A stretch of 64,000 bases of DNA from Stenotrophomonas maltophilia (GCF_001676385.1 NZ_LYVJ01000009.1:168899-232898); one strand, 5' to 3'; shown: positions 9,582-18,356, numbered from the stretch's first letter. Made by a program: numbers and translations. The notes: a model not told the origin generated them from the letters alone.

Positions 9582-10838
9582 TCACGCGGTGACCGGCTGC
9601 GGGGCGCGCTGCTGCAATGCACGGACGATGCCACCGCCGAGCAGGGTCAGTCCGGCGGCGAACACGCACACGCCCAGCCAGCCCCAGGCCGCATACGCCA
9701 GGCCACCCACGCCGCCCAGCACGCTGGACCCGAGGTAATAGGCGAACAGGTACAGTGCCGAGGCTTCGGCGCGCATTGCACCGGCGCGGCTGCCGACCCA
9801 GCTGCTGGCCACCGAATGGCCGCCGAAGAAGCCGAAGGTCACCAGCGCGATGCCCAATGCCATCGCACTCAGCCACGGCATTGCCAGCAGCACGATGCCA
9901 GCGCCGATCAGCGCGAACGAGATCGACAGGATGCGGCCGCGGCCGTAACGCGTGGCCTGCTGGCCCATCCACGCCGAACTGAAGGTGCCCACCAGGTACA
10001 CGCTGAAGATCAGGCCGACCACGGTCTGGCTGAGGCGGTACGGCGGCGCCAGCAGGTGGTAGCCCAGGTAGTTGTACAGGGTGACGAACACGCCCATCAG
10101 CACGAACGATGTGGCGAACAGCCACGGCAGGCCCGGGTCGGCGAACAGAGTGCGCCAGCGCGACGGCAACTGGCGCAGGCCATCGCGGCGCGCCTGGAAA
10201 TGACGCGACGGCGGCAGCTGCAACCACAGCAGCACGGTGCTGGCGATGGCAATGATCGAGACTACGCCGATGCCCCAGCGCCAGCCCCAGTGGTCGGCGA
10301 TGATGCCGGCCAGCAGGCGCCCGCTCATGCCACCGATGGCGTTGCCGCCGATGTACAGGCCCATCGCCAGGCCCAGCGCGCGGCTGTCCATTTCCTCGAC
10401 CAGGTAGGTCATGGCCACCGCCGGCACGCCGCTCAGCGCCAGGCCGAGCAGGGTGCGCAGTACCAGCAGCATGGTCCAGTCGTCCACCAGCGCCGTGCTC
10501 AGCGACAGCATGGCCGAGGCCAGCAGCGCGGCGATCATCAACGGGCGCCGGCCGACCGCATCGGACAACAGCCCGGCCAGCAGCATCGCCACCGCCAGCG
10601 TGCCGGTGGTCAGCGACAGCGACATCGCGCTGCCCGCAGCCGAGACGCCGAAGTGGCGGCTGAATTCCGGCAACAGCGGCTGCACCGTATACAGCAGGCC
10701 GAATGTGGAAAAGCCGGCCAGGAACAGCGCCAGCGCGGTGCGGCGGAAGGCCGGTGTGCCCAGCTGGATGCGGGTTTCGGCGGTGGAATCGGCAGTGTGG
10801 GGGCGGCATTCGAGGGCCGCCGCAGTTTCGCCAGTCAT
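9582..10838 (-). CDS. MFS transporter, YnfM-like drug/sugar efflux family
   Basis: The 418-residue protein has 12 predicted membrane helices and the MFS signature between helices 2 and 3 (GLLSDAVGRRPLM). Family features such as the GFSTFGLLYTVQPLLP first helix point to the YnfM/arabinose-efflux type inner-membrane transporters. The substrate is unknown. It is convergent with the CatM-like LysR gene, a frequent regulator-transporter pairing. Confidence 0.85.
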   Translation of the reverse strand: MTGETAAALECRPHTADSTAETRIQLGTPAFRRTALALFLAGFSTFGLLYTVQPLLPEFSRHFGVSAAGSAMSLSLTTGTLAVAMLLAGLLSDAVGRRPLMIAALLASAMLSLSTALVDDWTMLLVLRTLLGLALSGVPAVAMTYLVEEMDSRALGLAMGLYIGGNAIGGMSGRLLAGIIADHWGWRWGIGVVSIIAIASTVLLWLQLPPSRHFQARRDGLRQLPSRWRTLFADPGLPWLFATSFVLMGVFVTLYNYLGYHLLAPPYRLSQTVVGLIFSVYLVGTFSSAWMGQQATRYGRGRILSISFALIGAGIVLLAMPWLSAMALGIALVTFGFFGGHSVASSWVGSRAGAMRAEASALYLFAYYLGSSVLGGVGGLAYAAWGWLGVCVFAAGLTLLGGGIVRALQQRAPQPVTA

Positions 10839-10960
10839 GGGATCGATGGGCCGGTGGGGCGGCCGGGCGTGGGAAGGAGCGGACCCAGACTAGGCCCGTC
10901 GATCCAGTCGATCCATAACCTGGTAGGTCAGGATTGATACATAAAAAGTATCAGTTCAGC

Positions 10961-11587
10961 TTACAGGCGCTGCCACTCGAAGCCGTCGCCGCGGCGGTAG
11001 TACACCGCCACCGCGCGGCCGTAGACCTTGTCGGCGTCGACGAAGCCGAAGAAGCGGCCATCGAAGCTGTTGCCGCGATGATCGCCCAGCACCAGGACCT
11101 TGCCGGCCGGCACCACCAGATCGGCGATGTCCGGGCCACCGCCCATGTCCAGGTCAAGGCGGGCGCGACGCTCGCCGAAGGCCTCCACGTCCTGCAGGTC
11201 GGCGATCTGCAGCGGCTGGCCGTTGATGCTGAGGTGGCCCCGGTGCATCTGCACGTGGTCACCGGCCACTGCGGCGATGCGCTTGATCAGGCGGGTGCCA
11301 TCGGCGGGTGAATCGAACACCGCCACTTCACCGCGCTGCGGAGCGCCGGTCGCCATCAGCGCCTTGCCGGTGAACGGGAGGCGCAGGCCGTAGGCACGCA
11401 TGTCCACCACCACCCGGTCGCCGGGCTGGAGGGTGGGCTGCATCGAGCCGCTCGGCACCACGTAGTGGTTGGCCAGGGTGTCGCGGGCGGCGGCGAGCAG
11501 GCCGAGCATCACCAGCAACGGCAGCGCCTCCTTCTTCAGCCAGGCCAGCGCGCGTTCGGAAAAGGGGGGGCGGGCAACAGCGTCCAT
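10961..11587 (-). CDS. lepB: Signal peptidase I (isolated paralogue)
   Basis: This 208-residue inner-membrane serine protease cleaves signal peptides of exported proteins. After one N-terminal membrane helix (about residues 18-38) come the catalytic Ser motif PSGSMQPTL, the catalytic Lys in RLIKRIAAV, and the late motif GDHRGNSFDGRFFG. It is shorter than a standard LepB and stands alone rather than in the lepA-lepB-rnc-era cluster, so it is probably a second, specialised copy. The ATG at 11587 (MDAVARPPFS) is chosen because the longer frame runs through SMAG repeats. Confidence 0.9.
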   Translation of the reverse strand: MDAVARPPFSERALAWLKKEALPLLVMLGLLAAARDTLANHYVVPSGSMQPTLQPGDRVVVDMRAYGLRLPFTGKALMATGAPQRGEVAVFDSPADGTRLIKRIAAVAGDHVQMHRGHLSINGQPLQIADLQDVEAFGERRARLDLDMGGGPDIADLVVPAGKVLVLGDHRGNSFDGRFFGFVDADKVYGRAVAVYYRRGDGFEWQRL

Positions 11588-11658
11588 GGCAGGCTCGGGA
11601 ATGGTGGTATCGGAATCTGACCACATCCGGGCCGAAGAGGTTCCCGCGTCGCGATCCT

Positions 11659-11746
11659 GTAGCCGAGCCCACGCTCGGCTTGTTCCTTGTAGCGACGAGG
11701 TTGCCCGACTGGGGCGCAGAGCAGCCGAGCGCAGGCTCGGCTCTAC
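11659..11746. repeat. SMAG repeat cluster
   Basis: A GTAG-headed unit at 11659 (GCCGAGCCCACGCTCGGC stem) and an inverted unit ending CTAC at 11746 (GCCGAGCGCAGGCTCGGC) face each other, with a further GTAG at 11689. The cluster lies between the divergent lepB and AroQ-like genes. Confidence 0.8.
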
Positions 11747-11860
11747 AGGAAGGGTTACGCAGGTTTTACGCCCCAGCCCGGCAGCGGGCATCGCTCCTTT
11801 ACGGGCACCGCGCGCATCGTGTGCCCACCGCGCCACAGGGCGCATTCCGCAAGGTGTTGT

Positions 11861-12262
11861 ATGACCCTCCTGGTGATCCGCCACGCGTCCTCGCGGGCGC
11901 CCCGCCCGCAGCTGCCGGCGCAGTTGTGCGGCCATCGCGTGCTGTGCAGCGACTGCGCCAGCCTGTCAGAAGTCCGCCAGTGCCTGTGCCAGCCGCAGGC
12001 ACGTTCGGCGGACTGGGTGTTGCTGGACGTCGGCGTGGCCGACGAAACCCAGTGGCAGGCCGAGAGCGGTGCGCTGCAGGCGGCACTGGATCAGCTGCCG
12101 GCGCAGTACATCGAACTGCAGGCTTCCAGCGAACCAGGCCTGGACGCGCGCCTGCGCCTGCAGCACGGTCCGGCCGCCGTGGTGGTGGACCAGCGCAGCC
12201 AACAGGCCGGCTATCCGCTGTCGCTGGCCATCGTCGGCCGCCGCCTGGCGCGGGAGGGCTGA
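11861..12262 (+). CDS. Degenerate type II dehydroquinase-like protein A
   Basis: The 133-residue protein shows the order of AroQ (type II 3-dehydroquinate dehydratase) secondary structure: a first strand MTLLVIRH, then WVLLDVGVADE where AroQ has the NPGAYTH loop, YIELQASSE where AroQ has EVHLSN, and a C-terminal AVVVDQRSQQAGYPLSLAIVGRRL resembling the AroQ glycine turn and last helix. The catalytic Tyr, Asn and His are not retained, so enzymatic activity is not expected. A second, closer AroQ-like gene follows after only three bases, and the two are probably one transcript. The function is unknown; the assignment is by structural pattern. Confidence 0.55.
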   Translation: MTLLVIRHASSRAPRPQLPAQLCGHRVLCSDCASLSEVRQCLCQPQARSADWVLLDVGVADETQWQAESGALQAALDQLPAQYIELQASSEPGLDARLRLQHGPAAVVVDQRSQQAGYPLSLAIVGRRLAREG

Positions 12263-12265
12263 ACC

Positions 12266-12706
12266 ATGTCGATCTTCATCATCCGTGGCCCGGAGGCGTC
12301 CGGTGCACTCATCCGCACCGCGATGCCGCTGCCGGCGCCGGTCCTGAAGTCGCTGGTGCACCGCGCGATCGACGCCGGGACCAGCGTGGCGATCCGGGCC
12401 TGTGGCTCGGAACAGGAACTGCTGGATGCGCTGCGCGTGGCCGACCACAGCCGCGGCGAGGTAACGCTGCTGGACCCGGGTGCGTGTGCCAACAGCTTGC
12501 GCCTGCAGCGCCTGCTGCCCTACCTGCACAACGCCTACGTGGAAGTGCATGACGACGGCGCGGTAGCCGAGCCCTGCCTGCCTGCTGGGGTCGGGCAACG
12601 CCTGGGCATCGCCGCCGGCTATGGCGCGCAGAGCTATGTGCTGGCGCTGGACATCGCGCTGGATCACCTGGGCCTGGCCGAGCAGGCCAACCGGGTGGGG
12701 ACGTAA
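12266..12706 (+). CDS. Degenerate type II dehydroquinase-like protein B
   Basis: The 146-residue protein aligns by eye with AroQ along most of its length: MSIFIIRGPE (strand 1), LLDPGACANSLRLQRLL (AroQ: INPGAYTHTSVALRDAL), NAYVEVHDD (AroQ: FIEVHLSN) and LGIAAGYGAQSYVLALDIAL (AroQ glycine turn and final helix). The active-site loop bearing the catalytic Tyr is absent, and the key Asn is Asp, though the His of EVH remains. It is therefore likely a non-catalytic member, perhaps a binding or regulatory protein. It forms a tandem with protein A. Confidence 0.65.
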   Translation: MSIFIIRGPEASGALIRTAMPLPAPVLKSLVHRAIDAGTSVAIRACGSEQELLDALRVADHSRGEVTLLDPGACANSLRLQRLLPYLHNAYVEVHDDGAVAEPCLPAGVGQRLGIAAGYGAQSYVLALDIALDHLGLAEQANRVGT

Positions 12707-12714
12707 CGCTGTTT

Positions 12715-12818
12715 GTAGAGTCGAGCCATGCTCGACTGGCTTTTCGTGGACAGGCGGCCGAGCATGGGCTCGGCTCTACACGAGCGGGAATCGCAGCTGA
12801 GCGTGGGCTCGGCTCTAC
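12715..12818. repeat. SMAG repeat cluster (three units)
   Basis: A GTAG-headed unit at 12715 with a TCGAGCCATGCTCGA stem is followed by two inverted units ending CTAC at 12779 and 12818 (GAGC...GCTC stems). They fill the gap between the AroQ-like pair and dcp. Confidence 0.8.
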
Positions 12819-12823
12819 ACGGA

Positions 12824-12851
12824 AAAACGGCGGAGTTGCCCCCGCCGTTTT
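12824..12851. terminator. Bidirectional intrinsic terminator
   Basis: AAAACGGCGG pairs with CCGCCGTTTT across an 8-base loop, giving a GC stem flanked by A/T runs on both strands. It ends the + strand AroQ-like operon and the - strand dcp gene. Confidence 0.8.
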
Positions 12852-12858
12852 CTGTTTC

Positions 12859-15015
12859 CTACTTCAGCCCGCGGAACTTCAGCAAAGGTTCCACCGAGGG
12901 GTCCTTGCCACGGAAATCGCGGTACAGGGTCGACAGCTCCACGCTGTTGCCGCGCGAGAGGATCTTGTCGCGGAACTCCTGGCCGTTGGCCGCGGTCAGG
13001 CCGCCATGCTCGGTGAACCACTGGTAGGCGTCATGGTCGAGCACTTCGGCCCAGAAGTAGGCGTAGTAACCGGCCGAGTAGCCGCCACCCCAGATGTGGT
13101 CGAAGTAGGTGGTGCGGTAACGCGGCGGCACCTGCGGCAGGTCGACCTTGAACTTCTTCAGCGCGCTGGCTTCAAAAGCACCGACATCCTGCAGCGGCGC
13201 ATCGGCCTTCTGCGTGTGCCAGGCCAGGTCCAGCAGTGCGGCCGACAGGTACTCGGTGGTCGCATAGCCCTGGTTGAAGCTGCGTGCCTTGAGGATCTTG
13301 TCGACCAGTTCCTGCGGCATCGGCTCGCCGGTCTGGTAGTGCTTGGCGTAGTTGGCGAACACCTTCGGGTCCAGCGCCCAGTGCTCGTTGAACTGCGACG
13401 GGAACTCGACGAAGTCGCGCGAGGTGGCGGTACCGGCGATCGACGGGTACTTCACGTTCGAGAACATGCCATGCAGCGCATGGCCGAACTCGTGGAACAG
13501 CGTGGTGACGTCATCGAAGCTGATCAGCGCTGGCTGGCCGGCGGCCGGCTTGGTGAAGTTGCAGACGTTGTAGACCACCGGCTTGGCACCGGTCAGGCCA
13601 TCCTGCTCGACGAACACATCCATCCAGGCGCCGCCGGACTTGCTGTCACGCTTGAAGTAGTCGGTGTAGAACAGGGCCAGCGAGGTGCCGTCCTTGTCGA
13701 ACACTTCGTACACCTTCATGTCCGGGTTGTAGGTCGGAATGTCGGTGCGCGGCTTGAAGGTGATGCCGTACAGCTGGGTGGCGGCGTAGAAGACGCCGTT
13801 CTGCAGCACGTTGTCCAGTTCGAAGTACGGCTTGATCTGCGACTCGTCCAGATCGTACTTGGCCTTGCGTACCTGCTCGGCGTAGAAGTCCCAATCGGAG
13901 GCGGCGACCTGGAAGCCGCCCTTCTGCGCGTCGATCACCTTCTGGATCTCAGCCGCTTCGGCACGTGCCTTGGCGGTGGCGGCCGGCACGGTGTCGGTCA
14001 GCAGCTTGAGTGCCGCAGCCGGGGTCTTGGCCATCTGGTCGCCCAGCTGGTAGTCGGCGAAGGTGTCAAAGCCGAGCAGCTTGGCCTTCTGCGCACGCAG
14101 CTGGGCCAGGCGCTGCACGGTCTGCCGGGTGTCGTTGGCATCACCGCGCTCGGCGCGGGTCTCCGAGGCCTTCAGCACCGCAGCGCGCTGGTCGCGGTCG
14201 CTCAGCGAACCGAGCACCGGCTGCTGCGTGGTGTTCTGCAACGGCAGCAGGAACTTGCCGTCCAGCTTGCGTTCCTTGGCGGCGGCCGCGGCGTTGTTGA
14301 TCGCCGCCTCGTCCAGGCCGGCCAGCTTGGCCTTGTCGTCGACGACGACAGCCGCAGCGGCGGTCGCGGCCACCAGGCGGGTGTGGAACTGGGTGGAGAG
14401 GGTCGTCTCTTCCACGTTGAGCTTGCGCAGGGTCGCCTTGTCGGCGTCGGACAGCTGCGCACCCGCGCGCACCAGGCCGTCGTAGTAGTGCTCGACCAGG
14501 CGCTTCTGCACCGGGTCCAGCGCCAGCGTGTCACGCTGGTCGTACAGCGACTTCACGCGGGCGAACAGTTTCGGATCGAGGTTGATCTCGTCCTGGTGCG
14601 CGGCCAGCTTCGGCGCCACCTCTTCCTGGATCTTCTGGCGCGCGTCGTTGGTATCGGCCTGGACCAGGCCGAAGAAGATGCGCGACACGCGGGTCAGGGT
14701 CTCGCCGCTGCGCTCCATTGCCACGATGGTGTTGTCGAACGTGGCGGGTTCGCTGCTGTCGGCGATCCTGCGCACCTCGGCCAGGTGCTGGCGCATGCCT
14801 TCCTCGAAGGCCGGCAGGTAATCGCTGTCCTTGATCCTGTCGAACGGCGGCGCCTGGAACGGCAGCGTGCTGGCGCTCAGCAACGGGTTGGTGGAGGCAT
14901 CGGCCGGCTGCTGGGCCGGGGCTTTCTGTGCATCGGACACGGGGGTGGACTCCTTGCCGGAACAGGCCGCCAGCGCCAGGCTGATGGCGGCGGCCAGGAC
15001 TACGGTACGCGACAT
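12859..15015 (-). CDS. dcp: Peptidyl-dipeptidase Dcp-like M3 metallopeptidase (lipoprotein)
   Basis: This 718-residue M3-family zinc peptidase carries the HExxH motif in LFHEFGHALHGM (about residue 495) and the downstream family motifs (FVEFPSQFNEHW). It removes C-terminal dipeptides or degrades small oligopeptides. The N-terminus is a lipoprotein signal, with lipobox LAAC at about residues 16-19, so it is membrane-anchored facing the periplasm. The ATG at 15015 is preferred to the GTG three codons upstream because AAGGAG lies eight bases before the ATG. A terminator hairpin follows. Confidence 0.93.
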   Translation of the reverse strand: MSRTVVLAAAISLALAACSGKESTPVSDAQKAPAQQPADASTNPLLSASTLPFQAPPFDRIKDSDYLPAFEEGMRQHLAEVRRIADSSEPATFDNTIVAMERSGETLTRVSRIFFGLVQADTNDARQKIQEEVAPKLAAHQDEINLDPKLFARVKSLYDQRDTLALDPVQKRLVEHYYDGLVRAGAQLSDADKATLRKLNVEETTLSTQFHTRLVAATAAAAVVVDDKAKLAGLDEAAINNAAAAAKERKLDGKFLLPLQNTTQQPVLGSLSDRDQRAAVLKASETRAERGDANDTRQTVQRLAQLRAQKAKLLGFDTFADYQLGDQMAKTPAAALKLLTDTVPAATAKARAEAAEIQKVIDAQKGGFQVAASDWDFYAEQVRKAKYDLDESQIKPYFELDNVLQNGVFYAATQLYGITFKPRTDIPTYNPDMKVYEVFDKDGTSLALFYTDYFKRDSKSGGAWMDVFVEQDGLTGAKPVVYNVCNFTKPAAGQPALISFDDVTTLFHEFGHALHGMFSNVKYPSIAGTATSRDFVEFPSQFNEHWALDPKVFANYAKHYQTGEPMPQELVDKILKARSFNQGYATTEYLSAALLDLAWHTQKADAPLQDVGAFEASALKKFKVDLPQVPPRYRTTYFDHIWGGGYSAGYYAYFWAEVLDHDAYQWFTEHGGLTAANGQEFRDKILSRGNSVELSTLYRDFRGKDPSVEPLLKFRGLK

Positions 15016-15127
15016 GCAAAACACTCCTTGGGCAGACGGTATTCAATACCAGCCCTCCACCCTACTCCTGTCGCGCCCGCCCGGCATGTGCCGGACGTGG
15101 CGTCTATGCGGGTGGCCTTTGCCGGGT

Positions 15128-15748
15128 TCAGACCGTGCCGCGGGTCTTGCCGATCCAGGGCCGGTAGAACTCGCGGATCGCGGCCATGTCGGCGGCATCA
15201 TCGCCGGTCGGCGTGAACAGCGGGCCGATGCCGATGATCTTTTCCGGGTAGTGGAAATACGCGGTCAGGATCGGCACATCGGCCATCCGGGCGATCTTCA
15301 GGAAGCCGGCCTTCCAGTCCTTCACCGCCTTGCGGGTGCCCTCGGGGGTGATGGCGAACCACATCTTCTCGTTGCTGCGGATCAGGTCCACGGCCTGGCC
15401 GACCGTGCCCTGCGGCGAACTGCGATCGAGGGGGATCACCCCCAGCCGGTGCAGCAGCGGGCCCAGCGGCCACCAGAACAGCGATGCCTTGCCCAGCACC
15501 TTCACCCTCATGCCCAGCGCGATCTTGGCCGCCATGCCCCACAGGCCATCCCAGTTGGACGAATGCGGGGCGATGATGAAGACCAGCCTGGGGATGTCAG
15601 GCAGGGTGCCGGTCACCTTCCAGCCCCCCACACGCAGGGTGCAGCGCGCCAGCCAGCGCAGGAAGGCGTTGGGTTTGACCTGCGGCATCTGCGGCGGCAC
15701 GGCCGGCAGCAACGGAGTCGGGTTGTTCAAGCAATCACTCCCAGTCAC
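15128..15748 (-). CDS. 1-acyl-glycerol-phosphate acyltransferase-like protein
   Basis: The 206-residue protein has the PlsC-family acyltransferase motifs: APHSSNWD (HX4D catalytic pair) at about residue 60, the GVIPLDRSS block, and ITPEGTR (motif III) at about 134. It probably transfers an acyl chain to a lysolipid at the inner membrane; the exact acceptor is not readable. Its start overlaps the end of arfB by 14 bases, so the two are co-translated. Confidence 0.85.
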   Translation of the reverse strand: MTGSDCLNNPTPLLPAVPPQMPQVKPNAFLRWLARCTLRVGGWKVTGTLPDIPRLVFIIAPHSSNWDGLWGMAAKIALGMRVKVLGKASLFWWPLGPLLHRLGVIPLDRSSPQGTVGQAVDLIRSNEKMWFAITPEGTRKAVKDWKAGFLKIARMADVPILTAYFHYPEKIIGIGPLFTPTGDDAADMAAIREFYRPWIGKTRGTV

Positions 15749-16166
15749 GTGATGAGCGCCCGCGCTTGATCTGCGCGCGCCCGCGTTTGGCGTCCAGACG
15801 ACGCAGTTTCGACCCGAGGGTCGGCTTGGTGGCCTTGCGCGGCTTGGGCACGCTCAGCCCGGCCTGGATGAAGGCCGCCAGCCGCTCGCGCGCATCCTCG
15901 CGATTGCGATCCTGGGTACGGAAACGTTGCGCGTCGATGACCAGCACGCCTTCGCCGGTCATGCGCCGGTCACGCCGCGCCAGCAGGCGCGCGCGCAACG
16001 GTTCGGGCAACGAGGGCGAGTTGGCCACGTCGAAACGTAGTTCCACCGCGGTGGAGACCTTGTTGACGTTCTGGCCGCCGGCGCCACTGGCGCGCACGAA
16101 CCGCTCGACGATCTCGCCGTCGGGGATTTCAAGCTGCGCGCTGATGGTGACCGGTCCACTGCCCAT
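15735..16166 (-). CDS. arfB: Alternative ribosome-rescue factor / peptidyl-tRNA hydrolase ArfB
   Basis: The 143-residue protein is a codon-independent release factor. It has the GGQ catalytic motif in ASGAGGQNVNK (about residue 28) and a basic C-terminal tail (KRGRAQIKRGRS region) that enters the empty mRNA channel of stalled ribosomes. Length and layout match YaeJ/ArfB. It is translationally coupled to the downstream acyltransferase. Confidence 0.93.
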   Translation of the reverse strand: MGSGPVTISAQLEIPDGEIVERFVRASGAGGQNVNKVSTAVELRFDVANSPSLPEPLRARLLARRDRRMTGEGVLVIDAQRFRTQDRNREDARERLAAFIQAGLSVPKPRKATKPTLGSKLRRLDAKRGRAQIKRGRSSRDWE

Positions 16167-16300
16167 CCGCGCATTGTAGCGGCAGGCACGCGGCCGGGTG
16201 CGGCATCGCGCCCCGTATGCCGCCGATCAGGCATCGAACACGCCGCCTTCGCCGTGGCTGCAGGTATGCTGGGCATCCCATGTACCGCAGGAAGCCCCGC

Positions 16301-16828
16301 ATGACCCGCACCCGTCCCGCCCTACCGTCCCTGCTGCGCCGCACCGCTCTGCTGCTGGCCCTGGTCCTGGCCTGCGCTCCGGCCCTGGCCGCCCCGCCGA
16401 CCGACGGTGACATCAACCGCCTGCTGTCGGCCTCGCGCGCGCAGAGCATGATCGACACCATGCTGCCGCAGATCGAAGCCATGCAGCAGCAGCAGTTCCA
16501 GCAGGTGGCCGCGCAGCGCCAGCTCAACGCCCAGCAGCAGGAGCAGCTCGGAAGGATCCAGGCGCGGACCCGCCAGACCCTGCGCCAGGCGCTGTCTTGG
16601 CAGCAGCTGCGACCGATGTACGTGGACCTGTACAAGAAGACGTTCAGCAAGGAAGACGTGCTGGCGATGGCCGAGTTCTACGAGAGCCCGGCCGGCCAGA
16701 GCCTGCTGGACAAGACCCCGGCACTGATGCAGAACGTGATGGTGGTGATCCAGGCGCGCATGCAGCCGCTGTTTGCGGACCTGCAGAAGGACCTGGAAGC
16801 CATCGTCAACGAGCCGGAAAAGAAATAA
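16301..16828 (+). CDS. DUF2059 domain-containing exported protein
   Basis: The 175-residue protein has a signal peptide (LLRRTALLLALVLACAPALA) and a helical Gln-rich region. Its conserved C-terminal DUF2059 segment (KTFSKEDVLAMAEFYESP, then GQSLLDKTPALM) is at about residues 100-150. It is probably periplasmic with no known enzymatic function. The start at 16301 is favoured by AGGAAG about eight bases upstream. Confidence 0.85.
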   Translation: MTRTRPALPSLLRRTALLLALVLACAPALAAPPTDGDINRLLSASRAQSMIDTMLPQIEAMQQQQFQQVAAQRQLNAQQQEQLGRIQARTRQTLRQALSWQQLRPMYVDLYKKTFSKEDVLAMAEFYESPAGQSLLDKTPALMQNVMVVIQARMQPLFADLQKDLEAIVNEPEKK

Positions 16829-16839
16829 CCGGGAGTTCC

Positions 16840-16913
16840 GTAGCGCCCGAGCCGGTGCTCGGGCGGCGGCGCGCAGCGCCGGCAAGCGCAGCCGAGCGTG
16901 CGCTCGGCTCTAC
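16840..16913. repeat. SMAG repeat pair overlapping the end of truC
   Basis: A GTAG-headed unit at 16840 (GCCCGAGCCGGTGCTCGGGC stem) and an inverted unit at 16891-16913 ending CTAC. On the minus strand the terminal GTAG supplies the TAG stop codon of truC (16910-16912). Confidence 0.85.
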
Positions 16914-17650
16914 AGGTCCCGGCTCCAGCCGAACAGGTCCAGCGCCTTCTGGAATTCACGGTCCAGCGGCGCACTGACATCCACGTTGCCGCCCTCCGGA
17001 TGCGGGAAGCGCAGGCGCTCGGCGTGCAGCAGCATGCGATGCACGCCCTGCATGCGGAAGATGCGGTTGTGGCGGCCATCACCGTGGCTGGTGTCGCCGA
17101 TCATGTGGTGCGACAGGTGCTTGAGGTGCCGGCGGATCTGCCGGAAGCGCCCGGTCTGCGGCTGGCAGCGCAGCAGCGCGTAGCGTGAGCTGCTGAATTC
17201 ACCGACCGGCACCGGCAGCTCGCCGGTCGCCAGGCGCTGGAAATCGGTGATCGCCGGCTTCTTCACCGGCTTGCCCGGCCCGCCGTCCAGATCATGGTCC
17301 ACCCGCCAGGACAGCTCGGCCGGCCAGCCACGGCAGACGGTCAGGTAGTCCTTGGCCACTTCGCCGCCCATCAGCGCCTTGCCCAGCGCACTGGCGGTGT
17401 CGCGGTCGAAGGCCAGCAGCAGGCAGCCACTGGTGGCCCGGTCCAGGCGATGCACGAGGAAGATCGGCCGCCCCAGCTGCTCGCGCAGGCGGTCGGCCAG
17501 GAAATCATCTTCGCCACGGGCCAGCTTGCTGTCGTGGACCATCAGCCCGGCAGGCTTGTTGACCACGGCCAGGCGCTCATCCAGGTGCAGCAGTTGCAGG
17601 GGCGCGGTGTCGGTCTGGGCCGCGGCGAGGGTGTCGGGTTCGGTGCTCAC
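16910..17650 (-). CDS. truC: tRNA pseudouridine(65) synthase-like protein (RluA family)
   Basis: The 246-residue RluA-family pseudouridine synthase has the catalytic Asp in LVHRLDRATSG. There is no S4 domain, and the length fits TruC, which modifies U65 in certain tRNAs. The start is a GTG at 17650 (MSTEPDTLAA); no in-frame ATG is near, and the longer frame runs through the hairpin repeat upstream. The stop codon lies in a SMAG repeat. An RluA-like rRNA specificity cannot be excluded by eye. Confidence 0.8.
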   Translation of the reverse strand: MSTEPDTLAAAQTDTAPLQLLHLDERLAVVNKPAGLMVHDSKLARGEDDFLADRLREQLGRPIFLVHRLDRATSGCLLLAFDRDTASALGKALMGGEVAKDYLTVCRGWPAELSWRVDHDLDGGPGKPVKKPAITDFQRLATGELPVPVGEFSSSRYALLRCQPQTGRFRQIRRHLKHLSHHMIGDTSHGDGRHNRIFRMQGVHRMLLHAERLRFPHPEGGNVDVSAPLDREFQKALDLFGWSRDL

Positions 17651-17676
17651 CGCAGGATTATAAGGGTGCGCTGCAT

Positions 17677-17717
17677 GGGGCCAGATCCGTTTTCCTGCGG
17701 AAAAGGAATCCGACCCC
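17677..17717. repeat. GGATCCGACCCC-family hairpin, copy 2
   Basis: An imperfect inverted repeat (GGGGCCAGATCCGTTTTCC against GGAAAAGGAATCCGACCCC, loop TGC) lies between the methyltransferase end and truC. It is related to the copies at 8488, 31703 and 46170. Confidence 0.65.
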
Positions 17718-17735
17718 GGGTTTGTGGCGCGGCGG

Positions 17736-18356
17736 TCAGGCGTTGCGCACGGCCAGCAGCTCGCCATTGCCGACCGGCACCAGGCTGCAGCTGAAGCTCC
17801 CGTCGGCCGCCAGCAGCGCCCGCAGCGGCTCCATCTGTTCCGCATGCGAGGTCGCGTTGTCCACCACCAGCAGCCCACCGGGGCACAGCACGCGGCGCAG
17901 CTGCGGCCACCAGCCGGCGTACTGTTCGCGGTCCGAATCGAGGAACAACAGGTCGACGCTGGCGTCGGCCGCCTGGGCCAGCCAATGCCCGGCGTCGCCG
18001 TGAACGAGCGTGATGCGTTCGGCCAGGCCGCTGCGCGCGAACGTCTCCCGTGCCATCGCCACCTTGTCTTCGGCGTATTCCAGCGTGGTCACGTGGCCGT
18101 CGATGGTGGCGGCGGCTTCAGCCAGCCACAGCGTGGAATATCCGTTGGAGGTGCCGATCTCCAGCACGCGGCGTGCAGTGCCAAAGCGCACCAGTACCGA
18201 CAGGAACTCGCCGGTGTCCGGCGTGATGTTCAGCATGCGCCGGCCGCGTTCGGTTTCATGGGCGTCGTTTTCAGCGCCAAAGCGCGCCAGTTGGTTCTTC
18301 AATGCTGAGAGCTGCGTCATCAGGGCCCCGCGTGTTTGCGACATCAAGGCGACCAT
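17736..18356 (-). CDS. SAM-dependent O-methyltransferase-like protein
   Basis: A protein of about 206 residues with a Rossmann methyltransferase fold: VLEIGTSNGYSTLWLA (motif I, SAM binding), VTTLEYAEDKVAMA (acidic residue for ribose), LLFLDSDREQYAGWW (motif IV) and GGLLVVDNATSH. This resembles class I O-methyltransferases of the catechol-OMT type; the substrate is unknown. The start is uncertain: 18356, 18344 and 18320 are all in-frame ATGs with weak ribosome sites. It is divergent from the PIG-L operon. Confidence 0.8.
   Translation of the reverse strand: MVALMSQTRGALMTQLSALKNQLARFGAENDAHETERGRRMLNITPDTGEFLSVLVRFGTARRVLEIGTSNGYSTLWLAEAAATIDGHVTTLEYAEDKVAMARETFARSGLAERITLVHGDAGHWLAQAADASVDLLFLDSDREQYAGWWPQLRRVLCPGGLLVVDNATSHAEQMEPLRALLAADGSFSCSLVPVGNGELLAVRNA

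Noticed and set aside
13006..15216. Long plus-strand reading frame opposite dcp
   Set aside because: It is a GC-driven shadow of the M3 peptidase; composition is His/Gln/Val/Gly-rich without domain motifs.
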